From: Brasenia schreberi
Taxonomy: Eukaryota; Streptophyta; Magnoliopsida; Nymphaeales; Cabombaceae
Reading direction: 5' to 3'
NCBI GenBank assembly: GCA_036023115.1
Contig: JAYKKT010000061.1
Coordinates: 14,901,001 to 14,965,000 of the forward strand
DNA: 64,000 nt
Both the position numbers and the translations under genes were made by a program. The notes under the pieces were generated by a model. That model made no database searches. It was given only the letters and a program-made list of their open reading frames with translations, and was not told where the DNA came from. Positions 23,820 to 34,587 of this stretch are shown here, one piece after another. Position 1 is the stretch's first letter. Every line of letters starts with the position of its first letter.

Positions 23820-26800
23820 TGTAGACGTGATTTTATTTCAGATCGTTTGGGATTCGAAATCAAACCCTCGAACTACATCGGGTTGCGCGAGCGTGCCAGT
23901 TAGTTTACCAAAACTAACAAATTATGTTTTTCTGACTTCTTAGAACGATTGTGGACAAGTGAGATCTTTTCGACTTAGGCCTTCTTGAACCGGCGCTCAA
24001 GGGTCAGCCTAGACGCTTGAAACTTGTTTGAATCCGTTAATTCGAAAAAGGAAAAACCAGATTTTCCAAAGTTCAGATTTGTGTTCAAGTTCTTGATTTC
24101 TGAAAAATTTCAGATTCTTAGATTTGCAGAACTTGTTCAGTTTCAGAGGCCTGTTCTCTGAATTTTTAAAAATATTTCTGATTCTCCAAAAATTATAAAA
24201 CTTTTACAGAATAGAGACACGTATGTGTAGAATCAGAATATATTTTTATTTTATAATTTAGTTCTTTATTTTCTGAGAATTAAATACAGAATCAGAAACT
24301 GTTATAACATTCAGAACAACCCTGTTTCTGTAGATCAAAAGCTCAGAAAAAACAGCAATATCTCAGTGCTCGGTCATCCAATTTCGATGAAATTTGTTGT
24401 GTTAGAAAGACATGGATGTTAGGTTTTCAAAGAATCCAATTTCATCCAATTTCACTCAGTGGTTGCAGAGATATGGGCAAAAGAACAGAGGTCTATTACT
24501 GAACATTCTGTTTCTATAAAACGCAATCTGGATTTTGTATAAACTTCACGGATATAATTGGCTAGGCACAATTTCATAACAATTCCTCAAAATTTTATCT
24601 AAGAACTTCTGATATGTCTAGATTATTCATGCAAAATTTCGAAGCAATTGGCTTATCCGTTTGTCTATAAAAATTCCGTGATCAGACGCATGTACACAGA
24701 CAATTTCAGAAACCGGTTTTACAGAAAATTTCAGAAAGTTCCTAAGATGATTCTAGAACAAAGTTCAACCTGTATCAATCCCAATAAAGCATGGAAATCA
24801 TACAAACATGGATTTTTGTTTCGTTCATGAAGGAATTATGCATGTTTGTATCGATATAAATGAAGAACATGGGCTCAAAGCCTTGATTCATGTACAAATT
24901 TCCAGAATCTGTGCTTTTTCAGGTTCTCATGGATTAAAACCAATTTGTGCAAGAATTCCAACCTGTGTGAGTGAGAGGGGATGTAGGAGCACTTCGCCGG
25001 ACGATCGTCGAATGTCGGAACCAGGCTGGACTTCCTTCTTCTCCTTCTTTTCTTCCTTTCTCTCTCTCTCTCTCTATTTCTCTAAATTTTCGGACTGACT
25101 GTTCCTGTTTTCTTGGTTTTCCCGGATTGAGGTTTTGTGGTCACCGGAGGATCCCCTTTGCAGCCTCCTTGAGGCTCCTTTTATAGGCCAAAAGATGCCT
25201 CTTGGGTGTAACAGTGGCAAGGCAAGTTTCCTTGCTGGATTTAACGTGAAAGGCATGTTATTGCTGTAAAAATCGAAACTTGGAAAGTTGTTGCTGGTTC
25301 TGTGAATTTGGAAAGTCAAGGATCTTGCTGTTGATATCTCTTGCTGAAATTGGAATGGCAAGTAGAGCTGGTTGCAGTTATGGAGCTGGAATCGACAAGT
25401 TGGTGTCTTCTGAAAGAGGTAGGTGGAGTTGCCTTGCTTCCAATTCTGCTGGAGCGTCTCCTTTGTTGCTGTTATCATTGAATTTGGCTATATTTGGAAG
25501 ATTGGAATTCACGCTGAACTTGGTATGGTACGTATACTTTTCTCTTCTCTCTTGTTATCGAGTTAGGCCAGAACTCAAAAAATCGTGCTGCCAGGGAGCC
25601 ACAGGTCGTTCCTTGCAGAATTCGGTGGAAAGGTGAGTTCAAGCATGGTGCATCGTGTTGCTGTATTGCCCTAAAGGAAGAAACAACCTTTTTCATATTG
25701 TCGTGGAGTTTGTGTAGTGAAATGACGACCTGAATGTTTCAGAATTTTATTTACAGGGATCAGAGATTGCTCTCATAGATCTCCACATAGTTCTTCAAAC
25801 TTCTCATGGGTAATAGTACTCCTGAAATCACGATCATCATATAGAGATTCCTCTGATATAGGTGCTATCGTATTGGCACTTTAGATTTCTTTGGTGCGCT
25901 TAACTTGCTTCTTTAATTTAACCGTTGCCCTAAGAACTCTCTTACATCAACCCTGTTTCCCACCTAGGCATTGAACTCATCGGCAAAATGATCTACCAAG
26001 CATGATTCCATGGTTTGATCACCAAGCTTTATAATCCATCTTACACCTTTAACTTGAAATTGGTTGATGGATACTGTCTTTCCACTTTCCATGAAAGCCA
26101 TCTGGTATAGGTTCTTTGATCCTGATAGTACTCTTTACTTCTTCATCTATTCAGAAACTTGTCCAAAGGATGTCAGCATCTTTGGGTTCATCACCATGCC
26201 ATCAAAATAGATCCTAGTTCATCCATAACATGCCGTGCTGGAGTTTGGTTGGAATCATCAGTTCTATTCACCGTAATGTCCTGGATCTAATGCCTCCTCT
26301 TTCTTTTGCAGGAATACTCAAATGTCGGCTTCCATTACTGAGTTCCTCATTGGTGTTACAATGTATTGATCTGCACATAACGATGTGGAGCCGCAGCACA
26401 GCAGAATTTCCTTTTGAAACTAGGACTTGATCACCTTGAAGATTAGTTCTTTCTTAAACAAAAGAGGACTTGAAAACAATCGTTTGAATATGAACTCATG
26501 CACCGAATGCTTTATATTCCTAGATACAGCTTGTTGTATTGAACTTCGAGATGTGTTCTAATGAGAACAATTTCGTTATGTCACAAGACTAACTCAGGAG
26601 TTTAACCTGAGGGAACTGAACACATAACCTAAACAAACGCTATAAACAACCACTTCTAAGGAACTGATAATTCCACATGATGATCCCAACTGAATCTCCT
26701 AATACCAAACGTATAAAAGTATTCAAACAGTCCACTGTTATTTGCCCATTTGCAGTGAAAGTGGTTATGTTACATGTTACGTGCCTACCTATTATGAAAG

Positions 26801-27495
26801 TGTTAAGCAACCCATGTTACGTTTTTGAAAACCAACCATCATGCTATCTAGATTTCCCTCATGAGTGTTAAAAACATTAACATTGTTCTTAACATAAAAG
26901 TAACATAACAGTAACATATGACAATGCAAATCTGATGCATATCAATACACTAATTACCTTGACACCCAAGCATAACATGGACATGTTACGAAAGGTGTTC
27001 GATACCAAACCTTGCTTTTCGGAAGATATCGTTCTTGCTTCCATCTTTCCTTTTCTTTGATAACATCAACTTTTCTCTCGGGCAACTGATTTCTTGCCGA
27101 ATATGAACTTTTCTTTTTGGGAAGCTCACTTTCCCTTTTTGATGCCCGCTCTCCTTTTTGGGAACCCACCTGCCTTTTCAAGTGTCAAATTGTCTTATAA
27201 ATGCCTGTATCTTTTCAAAAGGCAAGCTTTCAACATATGTTTTTGTCATAAATCTTTTAAGAAAACGAAATCCAGCTTTTCCATGCCAGGGGCAAAATCG
27301 TCATTTTTTTCCAATTTTGTCAAACTTCGAATTTTTAAGAAAGGAAAGTATTCTTTCATCATTTTAAAGCTTTCATAAAATTTTGGTACCAAAACAAACT
27401 CGTTTAGTGCCTTTTTCCTTCGAAAACCCCAAAATTGCTAAAATGGCCACTTTCCTAAAAAGGTAAGAATTAAAAGAAAATTTTGGGTGTCTACA
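23820..27495 (-). mobile_element. 3.7 kb solo LTR, nested in the copia leader
   Basis: On the minus strand it starts TGTAGACACCC (27495) and ends GTCTACA (23820). Flanks are a perfect GGGCT duplication (23815-23819 and 27496-27500). Near its 3' end it carries the block shared with the other LTRs of the family: a GGTTCAAGAAGGCC stretch (about 23990) and an imperfect GTTAGTTT...AAACTAAC hairpin (about 23910). TATA box at 25178-25187. No internal region is present. Open frames inside it (for example 25074-25478 and 25280-25636) overlap each other on both strands and are not credible genes. Confidence 0.92.
25178..25187 (-). promoter_or_regulatory. LTR TATA box (minus strand)
   Basis: On the minus strand, GGCCTATAAAAGGAGCC. 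Same GGCCTATAAA context as the plus-strand LTR promoters. Confidence 0.55.
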
Positions 27496-27977
27496 GGGCT
27501 GAACTTTTTAGTCCTTTGCCTCAGGTAGTTTTGTGAAAACTGTCAGCGGTTTCGAAAAACCAAAAGCAATTTCAGAAAATCGTTCGTTTTTGCCCACGAT
27601 TTTTCAAAACCGGTGGGCGGTTTCCTAGGGGATATAAAAGGGAGGAGAGGGAGAGGGAGAGAGTTATAAAGGAGGCTTCACCTCTCCCCTGCGTGACCTG
27701 GGTTCTCCTTCTGGCTGGCTTGGGTTTTTCCCATTGGCTGGCATTGATTCTCCCTTCGACTGGCCTAATCTCTATTTCTCTTTTGTCGGTTTAGTGTGTT
27801 CTTTTTGCCTTGGCTGATCCCAATTTGATTTTTCAGTTAGGTCACAATATGTGGTTTATGACAACTTTTTCTGGCGAAAAAGAGAGTGTTCTCTTCTTCA
27901 GATTCCTCTTCTTCTTCACTTTTTTTGTTTCCCCTTAATGCACAAAACTAATGGCATACTTTTTTTGGAGGATAAAT

Positions 27978-27992
27978 GAGATCCTGATACCA
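27978..27992 (-). promoter_or_regulatory. Copia primer-binding site
   Basis: On the minus strand TGGTATCAGGATCTC, one base inside the 5' LTR edge at 27994. This matches the initiator methionine tRNA type used by copia elements. Confidence 0.8.
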
Positions 27993-27993
27993 A

Positions 27994-28572
27994 TGTTGGG
28001 TAGCCTTCGGGGTTCCTTTTGTTGTTCCTGTGATGATTCCAGCAATAACTTTGGTGCAGTTTCCAATTGCATAGCAGATGAAGCTGAAGTAGATCAAGAG
28101 CAAAAAATTTTAGGTATGTATTAAAAGAGGTAGAGGACGACCACAAAAGTGTTGGAAAGAAACAATAAAGAATGATCTAGCTTATTGTGAGTTAACTGCT
28201 AACATAGTACATGATAAAGCTCCTCGAAAACAAAGAATCCATGTAGCCGACCCCGTCTAGTATGGGAAAAGGCTTAGTTGTTGTTTATATATTTTACAAT
28301 TTTCACACAACGAGTTTTTTACAAAGAGGGTTTTCTTCATTTTTCACTCTGATTTTATTGTTTTTGTGAGTATGCACTTCTCTGAATGCCTGCTCCACCC
28401 TTCCAAATATCCACGCTGGGTTTTTTGATTTTGAAACCCTTATCCGATTGATTATCGAGTTCATCCATAATAAATTGGTTTTTACGGATTAACTCCCTAT
28501 CCGTCTCCACATAAAATGGTTGAATATAACGGTTCCTGTGAAACTGCCCTGAATGGACATATCCACTTTACA
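27994..28572 (-). repeat. Copia 5' LTR, carrying a LINE tail
   Basis: Homologous to 13703-14079. It starts TGTTGGGTAGCC next to the primer-binding site and ends TTTACA before GATTT. A 164-bp LINE fragment (28123-28286) splits it. Without that it is about 415 bp, against 377 bp for the other LTR. Confidence 0.85.
28123..28286 (+). mobile_element. 5'-truncated RTE LINE tail
   Basis: Matches the last about 165 bp of the LINE at 9132, but on the plus strand. It reads KRGRGRPQKCWKETIKNDLAY in frame, then the ACCCCGTCTAGTATGGG block and a GTTGTTGT end. Comparison with the other copia LTR shows a clean break at GGTATGTATT and rejoining at TATTTTAC, so a short TATT-like target duplication is possible. 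Confidence 0.85.
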
Positions 28573-28577
28573 GATTT

Positions 28578-29229
28578 CAAAGACGAAGTGTTGATAAAAG
28601 GTCACAACGATTGACAGCGATTGACATCGGGGGATACTGGAAGGACAAAGCACCTGACTGGTTTCTTACAATGTCATCATCGTATCTTGTGAATGCAATC
28701 TTATCGGCTTTTCCCTAACTTGGGAGTTGCCTAACTTCACTTCTGTTAAAAGTAAAAAATAATGATTTCAGCATTCAAGTCAGCTGAAATTTGAACAAAC
28801 TAAAACAGTATCAAAGGACCAAGAGGGTGAAGTTGATTTTACCTCTCTGATGTTAGGACGAAGGACAGCGACCGCATTTATTTTGATAAGGAAAAAAATG
28901 GCGACCAACTGGATTTGTTGGACAAAGCAATTGGGGCTATCATCCATTTTAAGATCTGATATTGTGATAAGATTAGGCTTTTCTTATACTAAATGCTTGC
29001 ATGCCTTTGATTTGAAGGAGTAATCCACTTGGGCATTTTTTGACTTTGAAAGCCATGCACCTCAAAATCCAGATGTTCAAAATTACCCAGTTTAGAATCC
29101 ACTGATCAATCTTTTTATAGCATGGCACCAATGACGTTTCATCCCAGCAGCTACAGTGTGTATGTGTGCATGTTAGGCTTCGGCCTATCGTTGTAACCAG
29201 GAAAGAAAAAAAGAAAAGCAGCTGACACA
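28578..29229. other. Anonymous DNA right of the copia
   Basis: No gene recognised. Together with the sequence left of 13698 this was one locus before the copia inserted. A 154-codon minus-strand open frame (28973-29437) has no domain I recognise, overlaps a possible SINE, and is not supported by a second copy. Confidence 0.4.
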
Positions 29230-29340
29230 AAGCACCAAGAGCGTAAGTTAGCTCAACTGGCAGGGTTTTCCGACTCATGCTGTGGTGTGAGTTGGATTCA
29301 TGCATGCCCTTTGTGACAGAAAGAAACAAGCAGCTAACAT
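29230..29340 (+). mobile_element. Possible tRNA-derived SINE
   Basis: TAGCTCAACTGG (29249-29260) resembles the A box of RNA polymerase III promoters. GAGTTGGATTCATGC (29288-29302) resembles a weak B box about 28 bases later. The spacing is somewhat short and the B box deviates. No poly(A)/T tail or target duplication could be fixed. Confidence 0.3.
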
Positions 29341-29559
29341 AGAGAAGAATTGTAATACCACGGATCAAATTTAGATCCACCAAACGTATTATAGTTCTCA
29401 CCGAGAAGAATAACTTCTCTTTTGTTCCCAGCAGCAACCACTGCCTGTAGTGGCTGGAATCAATCCTGACAAGTCTCAGTGAAACCCATCTATCGGCATC
29501 CCTGGTTCCCTTTTGATTTTTTGGTAATTTAGTGGCGCTCCGACTGTGATCTGACCACC

Positions 29560-30740
29560 ATCGTAACCTATGTTAGTGACATTGGATGAGTTTGGTTATA
29601 CAATTTGGTCCCTCACATTTATGGTTGCCATTCTGGATCCAATAGGAGTTCCATTAGAGCGTAGTTTGATTCGCCGGATTTCTTATTGAATAAACTTTAT
29701 TATTTTGCTATTTTATCTTTGTTTAGTAGATGAATCCATGTCAGATTGTGAATAAAAGCTTGGATATGTGAGCTAGTTGTTGGATTTTGAGGCATTATGG
29801 TAGATGGATTCTCCTCTTTTCTCATGTTATCATTCTAGGGATAGTTTTACGTTGTGATGTCTTCTAATTGATACCTGTTCTTATGATAAAAATATTATTT
29901 GATTATGACTTTAACTGACTTGGAATATATTTATGTGCATGCATGCCAGGAGTCATGTAAGTTGAGTTTGTGCATGAATATTATTTTTGAAGATATCTTA
30001 AATATTGCTGAAAGGATATTTATGTCATCTATTGAGTATGAATCATGTGCTTGGTTAATAAGAATAAGAAAAACTAATTGAAATTAAAGGGTGTGTGTCT
30101 AGGGCACCTTAACATGATAGTTGTTGGATTGGCTAAGGTGGACAGTGGGTCTTGGTCGATGAGGAGGGCTTAACGAATCGCACACCCCTAGCCATACGGG
30201 GAGCCTAATTATCTAAACTTAAAGTTGTGTGCATGTGTGTGGATGATTGTGAATATCAATAACTATATTAATATTCATGATGATTTGAATAGTTCCAAAA
30301 TGGTGTATATTTATGAATATTAATAAGTATTTTGCATTCTTGTTTAAATTCTGCATACTTCCACTATGATATTATGGGGAGGTAGTCACCCACTAGACAC
30401 GTTTCTTATGCTCGACCCAATTCATTTACATTTTACAGTTATTCCTAAAGCAAGTTTCTCGAGGCCGCTAGAGGTGAGTTGCAGTTGAATCGTACAGCAG
30501 AGTAGAAAAAGATAGTAGCGTTCATCTTCAACACTAGGAGATAACACTTATTTTATTTATTTATTTTGATTGGGACTTGTCATTGGATCCTTACAGGGGA
30601 CTAAAGTTGATATAGTTTTAGATTTTGGGACATTTTATTTAATTAATTCTATTTAGTTTTAAACTAATTACACACACTAGCAATTATTATATTTATTTAT
30701 AATCATGCACGATGAGATTTGGCCATGTGACACAAGGCAA
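29560..30740 (+). mobile_element. Possible decayed gypsy LTR remnant
   Basis: The layout resembles the LTRs of the nested gypsy element: long AT-rich part, then a G-rich boxed segment (30100-30210), then CACCCACTAGACACG, CTCGAGGCCGCTAGAGG, AGCAGAGTAG and an end around GGCCATGTGACA. Direct identity is low and I could not set the ends or a target duplication. Confidence 0.25.
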
Positions 30741-31280
30741 TTGGTGGATTATGGGCTCTACCTAAGGCAATATTTTCTTTCTTCTCTCTCTCTCTATATA
30801 TAGAGAGAATGAAGATTTGGAGAACCATAAAAATAGAGAATCATAAAGAAACCATCATCTCCATGGTTTGATTGGTATAATTAATGGTAGAGATTTAAAT
30901 TAAAAAGTAAATACTTTTTTGTATGTTGCATTTAATGTACTTTGTGTTTATCATCTTAACTATTCATCTCAAAGATCAAATAGTTATGATGGTGACTTGT
31001 GGTTCTCTAGTTATATGGATTTCTTAAATATAGACTATATGTGTGTATGTATCTAATATAGAAAACTAGATCTTGCCTATCATGGATGCTACTCACTCAT
31101 GCTCAACCGTTGTTTTTCAATAGTATGAGTATTATTTTAAAGGTTATAGGAAATATTTGGAAAATAACAAAGAATAACCTTATTACACTCATGCTATCGA
31201 AAAACAACTATCGAATATGAGTGAACAATATCAATTACACACAAATATAGAAGATCGGTTATAAGGATGCATGTGATAAG

Positions 31281-31393
31281 CAGTTGGTATCAATATAAAG
31301 TATCAAGCCTACTACAATAAATGTTCTAAAGTGGTGGACACTATTATATTTATTGTAGTGGGTCTCGTACTTTTACAATGTGAGTACCAACTG
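31281..31393. repeat. Long hairpin / foldback element
   Basis: Left arm starts CAGTTGGTA and contains CCTACTACAATAAAT. Right arm contains ATTTATTGTAGTGGG and ends TACCAACTG. The arms pair with a few mismatches around a loop of about 24 bases. It could be a MITE or a small-RNA precursor-like hairpin. It lies directly beside the (AT)n tract. Confidence 0.75.
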
Positions 31394-31396
31394 ACT

Positions 31397-31401
<5 letters not shown>

Positions 31402-31466
<65 letters not shown>
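31402..31466. repeat. (AT)n microsatellite
   Basis: About 65 bases of uninterrupted AT repeat, likely variable in length. Confidence 0.97.
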
Positions 31467-31468
<2 letters not shown>

Positions 31469-33599
31469 GGATCTGATCCATTTCTAACATTGTTCACTAT
31501 ATCTATTTTTTACTTTTAAGGGTATGAATATAATTTACAAAGTTGTAAAGGTCTTTGGAAAAATATGAATGACAACTAAATTATGCTCTTGTCTCTTAAA
31601 AAGTAAAAAAGACTATAAGTGAGCAGTGTTGCAGTGGATAGGATCCATTCAATATGTACACACATTTTATATCTATATTGTGTGTGTGCGTGTGCATGCA
31701 TATGTGTGTGATGTGAATTTATGTGCATGTATGTAAGATAGGAAGGTTATCCGCAAGTCCTCAATAATTGAAACTTCATGCGATCTTAATTACTGGTCAT
31801 CAATCATGCTGATCAGGACTCTAGCAAATCGAGCAGAGAACCACTTTCAAGATTTTGTCATACATGTGGCTGGCAATCAAACACAGCCTTGCCTACACAT
31901 CCATGATATAATTAATAAAAAAAACTTGGTAGCATGATGAACGTAATTAATTTCGGCCTTTCTCTTTTTCAAGGGAGAGGCTGCAGCCTGATGCACACCA
32001 CGGTATCACACTCCCCTAGCCAAGTGTGCTATTGCTCGTTGTGCTATTAAGAACCTCATCTTGAGGCTTATTCGAATCAGGCATATAAAACAAGCTTGTG
32101 TGATGCATGCACTAAGATTTGGGTGGCCACCAAAGATTGGTTTGGCCTTACACGTATCGAGACAGCTCAGCGTATGAAAAGGATAACAATAACTCACCTG
32201 CAAGCTGACCACCCTGCGCTTGGCACTTATCGCACCATTAAATAATAGTGTCTCTTCTTTTGATTCATCTTGGATTTGGACCCGGGAGGTTGATGATAAC
32301 TGGGTTGTCTTCTACTTTCTCTTCCATATTATGTTTTCCTTAGGTTAGCTTACAGAAGAAAGAAAAGAAAATCCTCTAGAAAACCATGCTCTTTTTGTTA
32401 TTTAATGCGTTACCACTAGCGTGAATTATTTTTTTCTTCAGGTAATTGGGTTTTATGAGCAATAGAAAAACCACATCAGACTATATCTATCATATTATAA
32501 ATGACTTCCTACCGGGGGAGATTTATCAAACATCCAGATGAATATCAAATCGAAATCCAGTTAGAAGAACTAGATAATAACATTTGATGTGCAACTCTCA
32601 GGATTACCTCTGTATTTGGAGTCCCATCAAGGGAATTTTGGTCATCACATAAAATTTCATTGAACTTATTAAGTTTAATTTTATTAATTACTTCTAAATG
32701 TAACTAGATTCATATGCACTTAACTATCATTGTTGAAATGCTTTCACGGATTTATGTATTCTAATAGGTTAGGATAAGTTCTCTATTGAGTTAGGACTCT
32801 TTTTAGAAGTTATTTTGCATAAAATAGGACTTTAAGCACTTTTTATGTGGAGTCCATTGTCTTGGACGAAATTAAGATAGGAGATGTTCTCATTAATAAA
32901 GATATGTTGAGTTTTTATGTTTAAGATCATGAGTTTTTTCTCATTCTCTATCCTTCTATTTTTTTCTTCCCTATTCCTTGATTCTCTTTGTTGTCGCCTA
33001 ACTAACTGCTCAACTCTAGTAGAAAATCCGTAACCTACTAGAATGAATTGGAGTGTAGGAATATATTGGAGAACTTTCACCCTCGTTGTCAGTGGGATTA
33101 CATGTGCCAATGGGACTTAGTAATGGATAAGGCTTTAGGCAGTGGATAAGGCTTTAGGCAGTGGAATGGGTCTCCAGGAAATGGACTGGTGGTATCTCGA
33201 TTGCCAATGGGATTACATGTGCTCGAGAATGTGTTGAGCTAAGTTACTACTAGTCTTAGGAAAGAGAAACTAAGTAAAAGTAAAGGAATACGAATTGTGA
33301 TTATATTTTGATACCTTATTTTTTATTACAAGTATTATTTTTAGACTTTCATCAAAACAACAAAGTATGATATTTCCGATAACTCCTCACTATGTGTTAA
33401 TATCATTAGTTTGCTACTACATCAATTGGAATGTACTAACTGACTCGACCATCCATACTTTCAAAATATCATGTTGCCTGAATTTTATTTGATCTTGACC
33501 CACAACCAGTCAGTTGTACATTGATTGGGTGAATAAGGTTAGGAATTAGAAATGCTACCTCTAGATGCAATGGGCATCCACAACCTTATGATGTTTTTT

Positions 33600-34480
33600 T
33601 GCTTGGTCATACGGTTTGATGACTACCTTCTTTATTCTTTCTTATTCTTCTGGATTTTCAGCACAATCGCTTTCAATTGTCTTTTGGAATAATGTTGCCC
33701 ACCATTGTGGATGTACTAGTGATCATGGGTCTTCCAATTGATGGCATTTACCATATATCTAGTTGTTCATGACTTCAATTATAGTAAGCTTGCTTTACAT
33801 CTTTATTTAGACAACTTCATCTGTCATTATATAGGTATTAGAACCGCAATAGATGAACAACTACATCTTTGTTGCCTATGTTCCTGAAACCAAAGTCAAC
33901 GGTTTGGTACAAAATTGTCACTTGGCCCCTATTTTTTGGCCATGGTTTACCATTTGGACAATTATGCTCTCAAAGTTCTTTGGAGTGGTAATACTACACA
34001 GCTGGTGGGATGTCTATTAGAGTTCCTTCAACTCTAGATTCATCTATACTTTCTACAATTTGGATTTATGCAATTTCCTTTCTAATAAATTATCATTGAT
34101 ATGTTAGGACATGCTTTAAGCCTCATTCCTCCAATCTTCATTCCTCCTATAGACATAATTGCTCAAGTTGTGGTCTATCAATCATGATGATGCAATTTTT
34201 ATTCTTCTGTATTTCAATTCTCCTATATCTCCATCTATGATCATATTTATGGAAGACCTTTGTAAATTTGGAATGTTAAAAGTCTTTTCTCCTTGATACC
34301 TACTTTGTGGTGCCTTCCCGTCATCCAAATTCAACCCAATCATTGATAAAACCTATTTTCCTCATTGCATTGTTCATCAATTAGGGTTTCAGTAGGACTT
34401 ACCAGCCATCATAGAATTTTTAGTTGATGAGGATGATGAGCAAGGAGTTCTCCTTCAATTTTTGGATTTATATCCTCTTG
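33600..34480 (+). pseudogene. Plant mobile domain remnant, first
   Basis: In shifting plus-strand frames it reads FQLSFGIMLPTIVDVLVIMGLPIDG (about 33675-33750). This is close to the conserved core of the plant mobile domain (the MAIN/MAIL family, also carried by some plant transposable elements), where proline-threonine, aspartate-valine and GLPI-G positions are typical. Further on, LAMVYHLDNYALKV and a GCLLEFLQL stretch fit the later part of the domain. Stops and shifts are frequent. I recognise it by motif only, so an unrelated gene cannot be excluded. Confidence 0.5.
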
Positions 34481-34587
34481 TTGGGGGGGGGGGTGGGGGG
34501 GAAAGGAGACTTCATGAGAATACGACAAAGGCTTCAATCAACCAACATCAATAAAGGCTTACATATTATGGTGAGGATCTAACTAAT

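Larger units (their letters stand above)
13703..28572 (-). mobile_element. Ty1/copia retrotransposon split by nested insertions
   Basis: A copia element on the minus strand. Its LTRs are 13703-14079 (3') and 27994-28572 (5'). Both start TGTTGG on the plus strand and end TTTACA. The element is flanked by a perfect GATTT duplication (13698-13702 and 28573-28577). The body is interrupted by a gypsy element (16098-21187) and a solo LTR (23820-27495), and the 5' LTR by a LINE tail (28123-28286). Removing these leaves about 5.9 kb, a normal copia size. Domains run gag, protease, integrase, reverse transcriptase, RNase H in minus-strand order. All frames are broken. The two LTRs differ strongly, so it is old. 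Confidence 0.9.
30741..33590. other. Anonymous single-copy DNA
   Basis: No gene recognised. Contains a hairpin (31281-31393), an (AT)n tract, and a 20-bp tandem pair around 33124-33163 (GATAAGGCTTTAGGCAGTG twice). A 92-codon minus-strand frame at 32832-33110 has a charged stretch but no known domain. Confidence 0.4.

Noticed and set aside
25074..25636. Overlapping open frames of 134 and 118 codons on opposite strands
   Set aside because: Both lie inside a solo LTR with clear ends and target duplication; no domain seen.
28973..29437. 154-codon minus-strand open frame, among the longest single open frames
   Set aside because: No recognisable domain, overlaps the SINE-like motifs, and base composition gives no coding signal that I can see. 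Probably chance.
31331..31519. Open frames on both strands made of alternating Tyr-Ile
   Set aside because: Translation of the (AT)n microsatellite.
32832..33110. 92-codon minus-strand frame with a charged stretch, considered as a retroelement leader
   Set aside because: No primer-binding site, LTR edge or domain could be found next to it.
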